The notes under the pieces are model-generated. The model was not told the DNA's origin. It ran no database searches and saw only the letters and a program-made list of their open reading frames with translations. Shown here one piece after another: positions 27,188 to 39,071 of a stretch of DNA of 64,000 nt. This stretch comes from an uncultured SAR86 cluster bacterium (lineage in GTDB: Bacteria; Pseudomonadota; Gammaproteobacteria; Magnimaribacterales; D2472), in NCBI GenBank assembly GCA_902612915.1, contig CACMFH010000001.1, forward strand, positions 1 through 64,000, written 5' to 3'. The position numbers and the translations under genes were made by a program. Position 1 is the first letter of the stretch, and each line of letters opens with the position of its first letter.

Positions 27188-28221
27188 CTAATACTCTCTG
27201 ACAATATTTGTTAAATATTTAATTTTATCGGGACTAATATCTGGAGTTATTCCATGCCCCAAATTAAAAATATAACCAGGATATTCTTTAAATCTTTCAA
27301 GAATTTTATAGGTCTCCCTTTTTATTGTTTCATCACTTTCAAGTAGAATTTTTGGATCAAGGTTCCCCTGGATAGCGACCTTATTTTTAGCCACCTCAAA
27401 ATTCAAATCATTCATTGACCAGAACAGACTTATGCAGTCAGCAGAAGTATTAATTAATTCTTCGATGTTACATTTTGGATTTCGAGCAAAAATAATAACT
27501 GGAATATTTTTTGTTACAGGATCAAGCTTTAAAGCTGAGATCAAAGAATTTATATAATTAAAAGAAAATTCAATAAGATCTTCCTTTGTTAGTAGATTTG
27601 CCCAAGAATCAAATATCTGAATCACATCAGCACCTGACTGCACTTGCTTTCTTAAATACAAAAAGCATGCGTCCGTATATTTTGTTAATAAATCATGAAC
27701 ATCTTTTTGATTTGATTCTAAAAAGCCTAATGTCTTCTCAAAGTCTTTTGATGATCTTCCCTCTATTGAATATGCAGCTAAAGTCCAAGGGCTTCCACAG
27801 AATCCAATTAATGGTATTTCATCTGGCAAAGAGCTTTTAATATTATTCACTGCCTTGTAGACATAATCTAAACTTTCAGGATCAAAGTGATTGAGATTTT
27901 TAATATCTGTACTGTTACTAATAGGATTTTTAAAAACAGGACCCTCATTTTCTATAAACTCCACACCGAGCCCAAAAGAGTCAGGGATTGTTAAGATATC
28001 TGAGAATAGGATTGCAGCATCCAATTCAAATGCATTAATAGGCTGTAATGCAAGCTCACAACATATATCTGGCTCTTTACACATATCTAAAAAATTTTTA
28101 AATTTTTTTCTAACATTTTGGTACTCTGGCATGTATCGTCCAGCTTGACGCATATACCATATGGGAGGTGTTGGGAGACTTTCTTTATTTAATGCTTTTA
28201 GAAATGATGAATCTGAGTTCA

Positions 28222-28222
<1 letters not shown>
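27188..28222 (-). CDS. hemE: Uroporphyrinogen decarboxylase
   Basis: HemE removes four carboxyl groups from uroporphyrinogen III to make coproporphyrinogen III in haem synthesis. The signature PPIWYMRQAGRYMPEYQ is near the N-terminus, the second FCGSPWTLAAYSIEG near residue 142, and GHGITPDISPDKI near the C-terminus. Length 344 aa is normal. The ATG overlaps the last base of the gltD stop, so hemE is translated from the gltD transcript. Confidence 0.96.
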
Positions 28223-29874
<1,652 letters not shown>

Positions 29875-29882
29875 TTAAATAG

Positions 29883-29937
29883 TGTATGACATAGTATGAC
29901 ACTTTTCTTTGATAATTCATAGCATTGTATGATATAG
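29883..29937 (+). repeat. Phased TGTATGA repeats in the gltD/gltB promoter gap
   Basis: TGTATGACATAG at 29883-29894 and TGTATGATATAG at 29926-29937 differ by one base, and an overlapping partial copy (GTATGACA, 29894-29901) starts 10 bp after the first. Start-to-start distances of GTATGA are 10 and 33 bp, close to whole helical turns. They fill the 88-bp gap between the divergent gltD and gltB and are likely operator sites. Which regulator binds is unknown. Confidence 0.6.
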
Positions 29938-29959
29938 TTTATCTTCACACTTTAACAAT

Positions 29960-32900
29960 ATGTCAAAATTATTTTCAAAAGATGACTTTAGAGATAACTG
30001 TGGATTTGGCTTAATAGCTGATATTAACGGCATAAAATCTCATAAAATTATCAATAAATCCATTAATGCCCTAAGAAGTATGACGCATCGTGGAGCAATA
30101 GGCGCTGATGGAAAAACAGGTGATGGTTGCGGGCTTCTATTAAATTTAGATAAAAATTTTTTCATTAATGCTATTTCTGAAGAACAAGGAATAGAAATTT
30201 CAAATGAATTTGCAATAGGCCAATTATTTACTAATAATAAAATTGAATCTGATCTTTCTAAAATTGAAAAAATTCTTAAAAGTGAAAACCTTATTCTAAA
30301 GGCTGTTCGTCCTGTACCAGTAAATAAAGATATTCTTGGCACAATAGCTGCAAGTTGCTTGCCAAATATTTATCAACTATATATTCAATCTACAGATAAA
30401 GTATTTTATGAGGAAAAATTTGAAACTAATCTTTATCAGGCAAGGAAATTAATTGAAGAGATATATCATGATGATGAGCAATTATATTTTTGTAGCCTGT
30501 CTTCAAAAACAATTATTTATAAAGGTTTAATGCTTCCTGATGCAATTCAAGATTTTTATTTAGATCTTAAATCTTCAAAATTTGAGTCATCTATTTGTGT
30601 TTTTCATCAAAGGTTTTCAACAAATACTCATCCACGATGGCATTTAGCACAGCCCTTCAGACTTTTAGCGCATAATGGTGAAATTAATGCAATTAGAGGC
30701 AATAGAAATTGGGTCAAAGCTCGATCATCAAAGTTTAAAAGTCCAAGACTGCCAAAAATTCAAGAATTTAAACAACTGGTAAATGAAACAGGGTCTGATT
30801 CTTCTGCCTTAGACAATATGATAGAAATTCTTTTAAATGGAGGAGTAAAATTATTTAGGGCAATAAGAATGGTTATGCCACCAGCTTGGCAAAATGCATA
30901 TTTGCTTGATCCTGATATAAGGAGCTTCCATGAATACAATTCAATGCATATGGAACCATGGGATGGCCCAGCTGGAATAGTGATGTCTGATGGGAAATGG
31001 GCAGTTTGTATGCTTGATAGGAATGGCTTAAGGCCTGCAAGATATCAAATTGACAAAGACAATATCATTACCATTGCGTCTGAAACTGGTGTAAATCCAA
31101 AAAATAACGAAAATATAATAAAAAAAGGAAGAGTTTCACCTGGCGGTATTCTTGCTGTTAATACATTTACAGGCGAGATTCTAGATGAAAAACAGATAGA
31201 TAATTCTCTTAAAGATAAGTTGCCATACAGGGAATGGTTAAAACAGCAAACAGTTTATATTGAATCTAGCTTAGATAAGTATGAAGGGCCGGGCTTAAAA
31301 AAAATTTCTGGAAGTGAATTATCTATAGCATCTAAAATGTTTTTACTTCATAAAGAAGAAAGAACCTCTGTAATTAAGCCTCTTGCAGTTGAATCCAATG
31401 AAGGAACCGGTTCAATGGGAGACGATACAGCCTTAGCTGTAATGAGTAAAATGCACAGACAAATATATGATTACTTCAGACAACAATTTGCACAAGTAAC
31501 AAATCCTCCTATCGATTCTTTAAGAGAGGCTAGTGTTATGTCTTTAGAAACTTGTTATGGACCAGAACTTAATGTATTTGATGAAACACCTGATCATGCC
31601 AAAAGATTAGTAACTACATCACCAGTTTTATCATTTAAAAAACTACAGTCGATTATTAACAATAAACATTTCAGCAATATAGAAATTAATCTTGAGTACG
31701 CAAAAAGTTCCAGCTTGGAAAAAGCTCTAAATAAACTCCAAGAAAATGTTGTAAAAGAAGTTAAAAATGGGAAAGTTATAATTCATCTCGTTGAAAAAGT
31801 ACCAAGCAAAGATTATTTGCCGATCAACGCATTGCTTGCTGTAGGCTGTGTTCATCAAAAACTTGTAAGTCTTGGGTTAAGATCTGATGCAAACATAGTT
31901 ATATCAACATCATCTGCTAGAGATACACATCAAATTGCATGCCTTATAGGTTTTGGTGCAACCGCTGTATATCCATCACTTGCGTATCAAACAATTCTCG
32001 ATCTTTCCGATAGAAATGAGATTAAAGGAATGCCACATGAAAATTGTGCTAGATATAGAAAAGGAGTAAATAAAGGTTTATTAAAAATAATTTCAAAGAT
32101 GGGTATATCATCAATTTCTAGTTATAGAGGTTCACAATTATTTGAAATAGTTGGACTTGATAATGATGTTGTTGATTTATGTTTTACAAACTCTATAAGT
32201 AGAATTGCAGGTAAAAATTTTGATGATTTAGATAATGAAAATAAAAAACTAATTGAATATGCTACGTCTAATTTATCTGATATTAGTGTAGGAGGACTCT
32301 TAAAATATGTTCATGGTGGCGAATATCATACATACAATCCAGAGATTGTAAAAAAACTTCAGGAGGCTGTTTCGACTGGATCAGATTATAAATATCAGGA
32401 ATATGCTGATCTAGTTGATAAAAGACCGCCAGCAATGCTTAGAGATATCCTTGGGATTAAAAAATCTAAAAAAAGTATTGATATAAAAAAGGTTGAAGCT
32501 AGCAAAAAAATATTAAAGAGATTTGATTCTGCTGGAATGAGTCTAGGTGCATTATCTCCAAAAGCTCATGAAACACTAGCTGAGGCAATGAATTCGCTTG
32601 GATCGAGATCAAATTCTGGTGAAGGGGGTGAAGCAAAAGAAAGATATGACACATTAAAAATGTCGAAAATTAAACAAGTCGCTTCTGGAAGATTTGGAGT
32701 AACACCACATTATTTAGTTAATGCTGAAGTATTACAAATAAAAATTGCACAAGGAGCAAAACCCGGTGAGGGAGGTCAATTACCAGGCGGAAAAGTTGAT
32801 AGCCTGATTGCTAAATTGAGGTATTCAACTCCTGGAGTTACCCTAATTTCTCCACCTCCACATCATGATATTTACTCCATTGAAGACTTAGCACAATTGA

Positions 32901-34393
32901 TTTTCGATCTTAAGCAAGTTAATTCAAAAGCTCTTGTATCTGTAAAGCTTGTCTCAGAACCAGGTGTGGGAACCATAGCATCAGGCGTAGCAAAAGCCTA
33001 TGCTGACTTAATCACTATTTCGGGTCATGATGGTGGAACAGGTGCGAGTCCTCTTACTTCAATAAGATATGCAGGATCACCATGGGAGCTCGGTTTGGCA
33101 GAGGCTCATCAAAGTTTAAGAGACAGTGGACTTCGTCACAAAATTAGGCTGCAAGCTGACGGAGGAATGAAAACTGGTCTTGATGTTATTAAAGCGGCAA
33201 TGCTTGGTGCAGAATCATTTGGTTTTGGAACAGGACCAATGATAGCAATGGGATGCAAGTATCTAAGAATCTGCCATTTAAATAATTGTGCAACTGGAGT
33301 AGCTACACAAAGAAAAGACTTAATTAATCAACATTTTATTGGCGAAAAAGAGAGAGTAATAAATTACTTTAATTTCATTGCCAATGATGTAAGAAAATAT
33401 TTAGCTGAGTTAGGTGTAAAACAACTTGAAGATATTATTGGTAAGACACACTACTTATATCAATTGGACGAAATTGAAGACTATCTAAAAAATATTGATC
33501 TATCTCCAATTTTATATTCAGATTTAAACAATAAAGAATCTAATTTTTGCAAAGTATCAAAAAATAATCCTTGGGATAAAGCAGATTTATCTAGAAAGAT
33601 ATTGTCTGATGTGAAAGACATTATTAATAAGGATAAAAAAGGGAGTTTTAGTTATAACATTTCCAATACAGACAGATCTGTCGGTGCAAATGTTTCAGGA
33701 AAAATTGCATCTAGATATGGTGAAGATGGACTATCAGGCAGTTTAAATCTTAACTTCATGGGGTCTGCAGGACAAAGTTTTGGATGTTGGAATGCTAACG
33801 GATTAAACATTACTCTTAATGGTGATGCTAACGATTATGTTGGAAAAGGTATGAATGGAGGGAAAATAATTATCAAAAATGATGCTGATTTTGCTATCAA
33901 TGACGAAAAAACCATTCTTGCTGGCAATACATGTCTTTATGGAGCAACTGGTGGGGAAGTTTATATATCTGGTTCAGTTGGAGAAAGGTTTGCGGTAAGA
34001 AATTCAGGAGCTAAAGCAGTTATTGAAGGTGCTGGCGACCACTGCTGTGAGTATATGACTGGTGGTCATGTAACTATTCTTGGTGATGTTGGATTAAATT
34101 TTGCAGCAGGCATGACAGGAGGTTTTGCATATGTACTTGACGAAAATAGGGCATTCTTCGATAAATGTAATAGAGGATTAGTTGGATTAGAAAGGATAAC
34201 TACTGAAGAAATGCAGCCTCATAGAAAGCATTTAAAGGAAATTCTAAGTAATCACTATAAATACACTAAAAGTAAAAAGGCAAAAGAAATAATAGATGAC
34301 TTTGACAAATTTGAAAGTCATTTTTGGCTTGTGGTACCGGCAGCTACAAATATTCAGGATTTATTGAAAGCAACAACTGCAAGCGCTGCTTAA
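29960..34393 (+). CDS. gltB: Glutamate synthase large subunit
   Basis: GltB makes two glutamates from glutamine and 2-oxoglutarate. The 1477-aa protein contains the class II glutamine amidotransferase domain, with the nucleophile Cys14 in DNCGFG after a short propeptide, a central domain, the FMN-binding synthase domain (SPPPHHDIYSIEDLAQLI, ISGHDGGTGASPLTS), a 3Fe-4S cysteine cluster in CKYLRICHLNNC near residue 1106, and a C-terminal GXXGXXXG beta-helix (GGEVYISGSVGERFAVRNSG). Its 3' end overlaps aroB by 4 bp, convergent, with no terminator. It is divergent from gltD, probably sharing a control region. Confidence 0.97.
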   Translation: MSKLFSKDDFRDNCGFGLIADINGIKSHKIINKSINALRSMTHRGAIGADGKTGDGCGLLLNLDKNFFINAISEEQGIEISNEFAIGQLFTNNKIESDLSKIEKILKSENLILKAVRPVPVNKDILGTIAASCLPNIYQLYIQSTDKVFYEEKFETNLYQARKLIEEIYHDDEQLYFCSLSSKTIIYKGLMLPDAIQDFYLDLKSSKFESSICVFHQRFSTNTHPRWHLAQPFRLLAHNGEINAIRGNRNWVKARSSKFKSPRLPKIQEFKQLVNETGSDSSALDNMIEILLNGGVKLFRAIRMVMPPAWQNAYLLDPDIRSFHEYNSMHMEPWDGPAGIVMSDGKWAVCMLDRNGLRPARYQIDKDNIITIASETGVNPKNNENIIKKGRVSPGGILAVNTFTGEILDEKQIDNSLKDKLPYREWLKQQTVYIESSLDKYEGPGLKKISGSELSIASKMFLLHKEERTSVIKPLAVESNEGTGSMGDDTALAVMSKMHRQIYDYFRQQFAQVTNPPIDSLREASVMSLETCYGPELNVFDETPDHAKRLVTTSPVLSFKKLQSIINNKHFSNIEINLEYAKSSSLEKALNKLQENVVKEVKNGKVIIHLVEKVPSKDYLPINALLAVGCVHQKLVSLGLRSDANIVISTSSARDTHQIACLIGFGATAVYPSLAYQTILDLSDRNEIKGMPHENCARYRKGVNKGLLKIISKMGISSISSYRGSQLFEIVGLDNDVVDLCFTNSISRIAGKNFDDLDNENKKLIEYATSNLSDISVGGLLKYVHGGEYHTYNPEIVKKLQEAVSTGSDYKYQEYADLVDKRPPAMLRDILGIKKSKKSIDIKKVEASKKILKRFDSAGMSLGALSPKAHETLAEAMNSLGSRSNSGEGGEAKERYDTLKMSKIKQVASGRFGVTPHYLVNAEVLQIKIAQGAKPGEGGQLPGGKVDSLIAKLRYSTPGVTLISPPPHHDIYSIEDLAQLIFDLKQVNSKALVSVKLVSEPGVGTIASGVAKAYADLITISGHDGGTGASPLTSIRYAGSPWELGLAEAHQSLRDSGLRHKIRLQADGGMKTGLDVIKAAMLGAESFGFGTGPMIAMGCKYLRICHLNNCATGVATQRKDLINQHFIGEKERVINYFNFIANDVRKYLAELGVKQLEDIIGKTHYLYQLDEIEDYLKNIDLSPILYSDLNNKESNFCKVSKNNPWDKADLSRKILSDVKDIINKDKKGSFSYNISNTDRSVGANVSGKIASRYGEDGLSGSLNLNFMGSAGQSFGCWNANGLNITLNGDANDYVGKGMNGGKIIIKNDADFAINDEKTILAGNTCLYGATGGEVYISGSVGERFAVRNSGAKAVIEGAGDHCCEYMTGGHVTILGDVGLNFAAGMTGGFAYVLDENRAFFDKCNRGLVGLERITTEEMQPHRKHLKEILSNHYKYTKSKKAKEIIDDFDKFESHFWLVVPAATNIQDLLKATTASAA

Positions 34394-35454
34394 TCCAGGG
34401 CGCTTGTGATATTTTTGATATTATATTTCGAAGTTTTAAAGGCATTAAATTTTTTATCTATTAAAATTAAATTAAGTTTGCCATCTTTAACTTTTTTATC
34501 TGATGCCATATATTTTTTTAATTTAGAGTAATTATATTTGCTATGATCTGTATTTAGTCCAAGGGATTGAATCATGTTTATGATATTGTCTAGCTGATAA
34601 TCTTTAATGTGTCCCTCATAAAATGATAATTTTGATGCAATAATCATGCCTAGGGTAATTGCTGCTCCATGAGTTATATTTTTATAATTGTTATACGCTT
34701 CTATTGCGTGACCAAATGTATGTCCAAAATTTAGTATGGCTCTTATACCGGACTCTTTTTCATCCTTTGTAACAATTTTTGATTTTGTTTTTATAGATTC
34801 TTCTATAATTTTTTTTAAAATCAACTCATCTTTTTCGACTATTAACTGAGAATGATCTTCAATTATTTTCTTCAATTTTTTATTACCAATTAAAGAGTAT
34901 TTTACTATTTCTCCAAGGCCTGATTTGTATTCTTTGTCTGATAATGTTTTTAAAAAAGATGTAGAAATTAAAACTAATCTAGGATTATAAAAAGCTCCAA
35001 TAAGGTTTTTTCCCTGAGAAAGATTAATAGCCGTTTTGCCTCCAACCGAGGAGTCTACTTGTGACAATAGTGTTGTGGGAATTTGAATATAACCTATACC
35101 TCTAAGATAACTAGATGCTGCAAAACCTGTTACATCACCAATGACACCACCACCTAAAGCTATGAGATAATCTGAACGGTCAAATTTTAATTCAACAAGC
35201 TTATTAAGAATTTTTTGATAGGACTTAAATGATTTAGATATTTCACCTTCAGCTAAAATCAAAGAATATTGATTTTTTGTATTGATATCTTTTTTAAGAC
35301 TTTTTAAATATTGGTTAGGTACTCCACTATCAGTAATAATTAATACTTTATTTTTTGTTGAAAGGATTTTATTAAGGATATTTTTTGGAATCTTCTTATT
35401 AGAGATATGGATATTATATTTAGACTCACCTTTTCCAGCACTTAATACAGCCAT
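34390..35454 (-). CDS. aroB: 3-dehydroquinate synthase
   Basis: AroB closes the ring in the second step of the shikimate pathway using NAD and a metal. Visible are LALGGGVIGDVTGFAASSYLRG (written ALGGGVIGD..., near residue 97), QIPTTLLSQVDSSVGGKTAIN, GEIVKYSLI and the metal ligands in LNFGHTFGHAIEA and HGAAITLGM. 354 aa. aroK starts 2 bp upstream on the same strand, giving the conserved aroK-aroB pair. Confidence 0.96.
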   Translation of the reverse strand: MAVLSAGKGESKYNIHISNKKIPKNILNKILSTKNKVLIITDSGVPNQYLKSLKKDINTKNQYSLILAEGEISKSFKSYQKILNKLVELKFDRSDYLIALGGGVIGDVTGFAASSYLRGIGYIQIPTTLLSQVDSSVGGKTAINLSQGKNLIGAFYNPRLVLISTSFLKTLSDKEYKSGLGEIVKYSLIGNKKLKKIIEDHSQLIVEKDELILKKIIEESIKTKSKIVTKDEKESGIRAILNFGHTFGHAIEAYNNYKNITHGAAITLGMIIASKLSFYEGHIKDYQLDNIINMIQSLGLNTDHSKYNYSKLKKYMASDKKVKDGKLNLILIDKKFNAFKTSKYNIKNITSALD

Positions 35455-35456
35455 AA

Positions 35457-35960
35457 TTAAATTTTAACTACCTTAATTATTTCAGATGCAACTTCTTGAC
35501 TTGATTTATTTTCTGTATCAATTACATAATCCGATACTGCTTTATAGAAGTCTTTTCTTTCATTATGAAGCTTTGTAAGTATTTCGCCTGGATCTCCATT
35601 TTTTAACAATGGCCGGCCCCTATCTTTAGAGGTTCTCTCTACCTGTGTTGAAATAGGGGTAGATAGATAAAAGACTGTTCCCCTTGATGATAATAGTTCC
35701 CTATTTAATTTTGATAATATTATTCCCCCACCAGTAGACATAACTATTGAATTTTTTTTAACCATTTCTTCAAGCATTTCACTTTCTCGTTTACGGAAAC
35801 CATCTTCGCCTTCTAAATCAAATATCCAATCGATTGATGCACCTGTTCTTGCTTCGATTTCGTCATCTGTATCGAAAAAATTTAAAAATAATTCATCAGA
35901 TATAATTTTGCCAACGGTAGATTTACCGGAACCCATTGGACCAACAATAAAAATATTCAT
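35457..35960 (-). CDS. aroK: Shikimate kinase
   Basis: The 167-residue P-loop kinase phosphorylates shikimate. It has FIVGPMGSGKSTVGK at the start, the shikimate-binding FDTDDEIEARTG, FRKRESEML, STGGGII and the lid RTSKDRGRPLL. It forms an operon with aroB, and mrcA is divergent 103 bp away, as in many gammaproteobacteria but without the pil genes often found between. Confidence 0.95.
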   Translation of the reverse strand: MNIFIVGPMGSGKSTVGKIISDELFLNFFDTDDEIEARTGASIDWIFDLEGEDGFRKRESEMLEEMVKKNSIVMSTGGGIILSKLNRELLSSRGTVFYLSTPISTQVERTSKDRGRPLLKNGDPGEILTKLHNERKDFYKAVSDYVIDTENKSSQEVASEIIKVVKI

Positions 35961-36063
35961 AGTAAATAATTTTTCAGCCGAGATTTTAACATCCTGATTG
36001 AAAATTACACTTTTTAAGTACTAAAAATATTTATTCTGCATTATTTAAGATTTAAAATGAGAT

Positions 36064-38502
36064 ATGCAAAAAATTATAAAAAATCTATTTATTATTGGCA
36101 TTATTGTTTGTGTTCTTTCAATTTTTTTGATCATCGGAACATACTTGGCAATTAAACCAAATCTTCCTGAAATTAAGTATGTAGATGAGTCTGAACTTCA
36201 AATGCCACTAAAGGTTTACACTAAAGATGGATATTTAATAGGTGAATTTGGTGAGATAAAAAGAAGGGCAACTAGTTTTGATGATATTCCAATAGACATT
36301 AAAAATGCTTTTTTATCAGCAGAAGATGATAACTTTTTTAACCATCAAGGTATAAGTTATACAGGATTAATAAGATCTTTTGTGAGATGTGTAGGGCCCT
36401 CTGGATGCCAAGGTGGCGGTGGGACTATAACTATGCAAGTAGTCAGGGGATACCTTTTAACACCTGAACAAACAATAGTAAGAAAAATTAAAGAAATTTT
36501 CTTAGCACTCCAACTTGAAGGTAAAGTTGAAAAAGAAGAAATATTTGAGCTTTACGTAAATAGAATTTTTTTAGGAAACCGTTCTTACGGAATTGAAGCT
36601 GCAGCTAACACATATTTTAATAAAAACTTATCAGAATTAAGTATTAGCGAATCGGCAACCATAGCAGCAATTGCACAACTTCCCTCTAGGATTAATCCTG
36701 TAAAGAATCTTAGAAGAACCCTTCAAAGAAGGGATTGGATATTATCAAGAATGTTTTTGCTAGATCATATTTCTGAAAAAGAATATCTGGAGGCTATTTC
36801 CGATGATATTGAAATAGCTAAGAATATAAATTTATATGATGTTGATGCCAAACATTTAGCAGAGCATGTTAGGCAAGAGGTTATAAGTAGATATGGTCTT
36901 AGAGCATACAAAGAGGGCTGGTCTGTTTACACAACTATTGACTCACAGTCACAAACTTCTTCAGTAGCAAGTGTTTTAAAAGAATTATTCTTGTACGACA
37001 AAAGACATGGTTGGAGAAAATCAGATAATTATGGAAATCTATTTAGCAGAGAACAGAAAAAACTTTTAGAAAAATCTGATATTAGTTTTCTTTTTGATAG
37101 CAATTATTTTCGAGATATTGATCTAGATGAAGATAATCTTTCAAATAAACTTAGCAAGATATTTGATTCATATGCCTTTTATAAAACCCATATTAAAGCG
37201 ATAGTAATAAATGTAACAAACGAAAAAATAACATTTATAAACGAAGATTTTGATTTAGGTAGCATCGCATGGAAAGAAGAATATGATTGGGCGAGAGAAC
37301 AAATATCTATAAATGAACTAGGCCCAAAGTCCAGTTCATTTAATCAGATTTTAAGTTTTGGCGACTTTATCTATCTAAAAACTAATGATGATTCATATGC
37401 TTTTGACCAGATACCAAATATTGAGTCATCTTTGATCTCTATTAATCCAAATTCTGGAGAAGTTATAGCTTATGTTGGAGGTAAAAACTTCAACGAGAGT
37501 AACTTTGACCGCGTAAGGCAATCATTCCCTCAATCTGGATCGAGCTTCAAACCCTTCATATATTCTTCTAGCTTGGCAAGCGGATATAATTTATCAACTT
37601 TAATTAATGATGCTCCAATAGTTTTTGAAGATGAAAATCTTGAGAGCGAATGGAGGCCTCAAAATTATACTGGAGAATTCTATGGACCAATATCAATAAG
37701 AGATGCTCTGGTAAAATCAGTCAATATTGTTTCGATTAAACTTTTAAGAGAACTTGGAATTGAAAATTCTCACTCATATTTGAATAACTTTGGCTTTACA
37801 AAATCAAGACTGCCTAATGATTTATCTTTAGCTTTAGGCTCAGGTAATTTTTCTGCTGCTGAAATGGTAAGAGCTTATAGTGTTATTGCAAATGGTGGTT
37901 TTATACCAGACATACACTTTATTGATACTATTAAAGACAGAGATGGTAATAATATTTTCTCTCATAACGAATATAAAGATCAATTCAATAACCAAAATAT
38001 TTCAGCATTTCCTTGGCTTGATACCATTGAGATGAATACTAAAAGACCATACTATATTTTGAAACCTTTAAACAAAAATGAGAGAGTTATCGACGAAAGG
38101 ATCTCATTTTTAATGGCAGATACATTAAAAAGTTTTATGAAAAGTGGTGTTGCTGGAAGGAAATCTGAGTTTCTTAGAAGAAATGATATTGGTGGCAAAA
38201 CTGGAACGACCAATGATTCGGTTAGCACATGGTTTTCAGGATTCCATAAAGATTTGGTTACAACAGTTTGGGTGGGTACAGATGATTTTACTTCGTTAGG
38301 AGAAGATGAATATGGTTCAACAATTGCATTGCCTATTTGGTTAAATTATATGGACTTCAAACTTCAAAGTTTAGAGATATCAAAAGAAGATATTCCTGAA
38401 AATATTTCATTTGTAAGAGTTAATAAAAATACTGGAGAGATAGACTCAGAAGCGCCTGAAAATACCTACTTTGAATTATTTTTAGACGAAAATATAAATT
38501 AA
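36064..38502 (+). CDS. mrcA: Penicillin-binding protein 1A
   Basis: A bifunctional peptidoglycan synthase anchored by one N-terminal helix (about 8-28). The GT51 glycosyltransferase domain shows SAEDDNFFNHQGISY (catalytic Glu near 87), GGGGTITMQVVRG and YVNRIFLGNRSYGIEAAA. An OB-like insert follows, then the transpeptidase with SGSSFKP (Ser near 491), KSVN near 551 and GGKTGTTND near 708. 812 aa is the normal size for the family. The 3' end overlaps slmA by 4 bp, convergent. Confidence 0.96.
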   Translation: MQKIIKNLFIIGIIVCVLSIFLIIGTYLAIKPNLPEIKYVDESELQMPLKVYTKDGYLIGEFGEIKRRATSFDDIPIDIKNAFLSAEDDNFFNHQGISYTGLIRSFVRCVGPSGCQGGGGTITMQVVRGYLLTPEQTIVRKIKEIFLALQLEGKVEKEEIFELYVNRIFLGNRSYGIEAAANTYFNKNLSELSISESATIAAIAQLPSRINPVKNLRRTLQRRDWILSRMFLLDHISEKEYLEAISDDIEIAKNINLYDVDAKHLAEHVRQEVISRYGLRAYKEGWSVYTTIDSQSQTSSVASVLKELFLYDKRHGWRKSDNYGNLFSREQKKLLEKSDISFLFDSNYFRDIDLDEDNLSNKLSKIFDSYAFYKTHIKAIVINVTNEKITFINEDFDLGSIAWKEEYDWAREQISINELGPKSSSFNQILSFGDFIYLKTNDDSYAFDQIPNIESSLISINPNSGEVIAYVGGKNFNESNFDRVRQSFPQSGSSFKPFIYSSSLASGYNLSTLINDAPIVFEDENLESEWRPQNYTGEFYGPISIRDALVKSVNIVSIKLLRELGIENSHSYLNNFGFTKSRLPNDLSLALGSGNFSAAEMVRAYSVIANGGFIPDIHFIDTIKDRDGNNIFSHNEYKDQFNNQNISAFPWLDTIEMNTKRPYYILKPLNKNERVIDERISFLMADTLKSFMKSGVAGRKSEFLRRNDIGGKTGTTNDSVSTWFSGFHKDLVTTVWVGTDDFTSLGEDEYGSTIALPIWLNYMDFKLQSLEISKEDIPENISFVRVNKNTGEIDSEAPENTYFELFLDENIN

Positions 38503-39068
38503 TTTTTGAATATACTTAATGACAAAAGAGTCCAAATATTTTCTATATAAGTTGACGGAGAATCTTTGAATTTAGATCTTATATATCTGCCTATATTTCC
38601 CTCTAATACAGTAATTATTAATTGAGCTGAAATACCTGCTTGAGTAGTTAGATTCTTTTCGTCTTCTTTGAGCATCTGTCTTAAAACAAGCTCAAATCTC
38701 TCATAGAACTGATTAACATTGTCACTTACATTTTGTTCAGCAGATGAGAGAGCTTCTCTTGAGAGAAGTCTTGCAAAACCTTTATTTTTTTCTATGAACA
38801 AAATGAAGAAAATGAATATTTTCTTTACTTTTTCTTGAGCAGATATTTTTTCTTTTTTTAATTCATTGCATTTTGCAAATATTGTATCGTCACAAAATGA
38901 AAATAATTCAGCGTATATAGATCTTTTACTTGGAAAATGTCTATATAAAGCAGCTTCAGTAATTTTTGATTTTTCTGCAAGAGATGCAGTAGTTATTCTA
39001 GATAAATTTTTTTCTTCAAGCATGCTAGCAAGAGATTCTAGTATTATATTCTTTCTATTTTTCTTCAT
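38499..39068 (-). CDS. slmA: Nucleoid-occlusion TetR-family factor SlmA
   Basis: SlmA binds DNA across the nucleoid and blocks FtsZ rings over it. The 189-aa protein has the TetR helix-turn-helix with the SlmA-like RITTASLAEKSKITEAALYRHFPSKRSIY (residues about 19-46; only parts needed: EAALYRHFPSK) and the downstream RLLSREALSS and QFYERFELVLRQML that match SlmA rather than ligand-sensing TetR repressors. Its position next to algC is the conserved one in gammaproteobacteria. The dut and coaBC genes usually nearby are not in the window. Confidence 0.85.
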   Translation of the reverse strand: MKKNRKNIILESLASMLEEKNLSRITTASLAEKSKITEAALYRHFPSKRSIYAELFSFCDDTIFAKCNELKKEKISAQEKVKKIFIFFILFIEKNKGFARLLSREALSSAEQNVSDNVNQFYERFELVLRQMLKEDEKNLTTQAGISAQLIITVLEGNIGRYIRSKFKDSPSTYIENIWTLLSLSIFKN

Positions 39069-39071
39069 ATG